A stretch of DNA of 5,871 nt from an uncultured Amylibacter sp. (GTDB lineage: Bacteria > Pseudomonadota > Alphaproteobacteria > Rhodobacterales > Rhodobacteraceae): assembly GCA_937944065.1 (NCBI GenBank), contig CALDZS010000198.1, positions 1 to 5,871 of the forward strand, written 5' to 3'. Positions 5,603-5,871 of this stretch are shown in pieces. The notes beneath the pieces are model-generated. The model was not told the origin of the DNA and made no database searches. It saw only the letters and a program-made list of their open reading frames with translations. The position numbers and the translations under genes were made by a program. Each line of letters starts with the position of its first letter. Position 1 is the first letter of the stretch.

Positions 5603-5640
5603 AAAACACGACAGAGCATTGTCGCTGTCGTGTTTTGTTT
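5603..5640. terminator. Strong 12-bp hairpin terminator, possibly bidirectional
   Basis: AAAACACGACAG (5603-5614) and CTGTCGTGTTTT (5625-5636) are perfect inverted copies around a 10-nt loop, followed by GTTT. It begins 21 nt after the lipoprotein stop. The A-run on the left arm gives a T-run on the other strand, so it could also stop transcription arriving from the right. Confidence 0.85.
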
Positions 5641-5871
5641 GGTCCAGCTATAGCTTGTGTGCAGTCTGATAGCGTCAAGATCGGTTAATCGGGCGGCAGG
5701 AACCGCAATGATTCTAACTTAGAACGATCAACGCAACATACAACTGGAATGCATACGGTTAATTGAAACTCAGGGCAGTGTGCTGATTTATGGTCTAATC
5801 GGCACCAGAATCTTATCCACCTTTAATGACGTGTCTGTCAAAGCCATCGAATTTATTATTACACCAAAAAT
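5641..5871. other. Right-edge stretch without a recognisable gene
   Basis: I see no RNA gene and no complete coding region here. On the plus strand AGGAA (5698-5702) precedes an ATG at 5708 by 5 nt, but codon 5 is TAG (5720-5722). The same frame is then open for 49 codons to the edge, with segments such as VLIYGLIGTRIL and VKAIEFIITPK, but has no ATG of its own; a GTG at 5780 is the only common alternative start. On the minus strand a shorter frame enters from the edge and stops at 5788-5790, which could be the C-terminus of a gene outside. CGGTTAAT occurs twice (5682-5689 and 5756-5763). Neither open frame is recognised. Confidence 0.3.

Noticed and set aside
5299..5669. Minus-strand and shifted frames over the 3' end of the lipoprotein gene
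   Set aside because: They are shadows of the lipoprotein frame and one crosses the strong terminator; no supporting start signals or motifs.
1..5871. CRISPR array, insertion sequence, toxin-antitoxin or phage module
   Set aside because: I saw no regularly spaced repeats, transposase or integrase motifs, terminal repeats or paired small genes. MazG here is the housekeeping pyrophosphohydrolase, not a MazE/MazF toxin system.

Overview
The window looks like chromosomal DNA of an alphaproteobacterium, most likely a Rhodobacterales (roseobacter-type) marine species with only moderate GC. The evidence is the character of the proteins: a tandem cold-shock-domain protein, a MazG with the CPWD and TIEEAYEVADAI blocks, a roseobacter-style glycine-rich small lipoprotein, and the neighbourhood pdxH / csp / DUF192 / tRNA-Pro. 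The assignment rests on pattern recognition, not on a database search.

Left part, minus strand (1-2755): a tight set of four genes read right to left. fabI (enoyl-ACP reductase) comes first, then gpt (xanthine phosphoribosyltransferase) after a 45-nt gap. Next is a Cys/Met-metabolism PLP enzyme whose ATG overlaps the gpt stop (TAATG). Last is mazG, whose ATG overlaps the stop of the PLP enzyme (ATGA) and which runs off the left edge. This looks like one operon with translational coupling, driven from the fabI side. Its products are not one pathway: fatty-acid elongation, purine salvage, sulfur amino-acid metabolism and nucleotide-pool cleaning.

Middle, plus strand (2902-4612): pdxH (makes PLP) is divergent from fabI across a 146-nt intergenic region that holds a perfect 12-bp palindrome. 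After an AT-rich spacer with a plausible sigma-70 promoter comes a two-domain cold-shock protein. Its 3' end overlaps the start of a secreted DUF192 protein, so that the charged n-region of the DUF192 signal peptide is encoded inside the cold-shock gene.

Right part, plus strand (4677-5871): tRNA-Pro(TGG) with encoded CCA and its own hairpin terminator, then a solitary outer-surface-type lipoprotein gene closed by a strong 12-bp, potentially bidirectional terminator. The last 230 bases contain no gene I can recognise. A ribosome-binding-site-plus-ATG signal there is followed at codon 5 by TAG, then by an open frame to the edge, which could be a decayed gene or chance.

Overall this is mainly a conserved housekeeping region. 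I did not find a convincing undescribed system. The points most worth checking are the csp/DUF192 overlap, the palindrome between fabI and pdxH, the lipoprotein after the tRNA, and the possible broken gene at the right edge.
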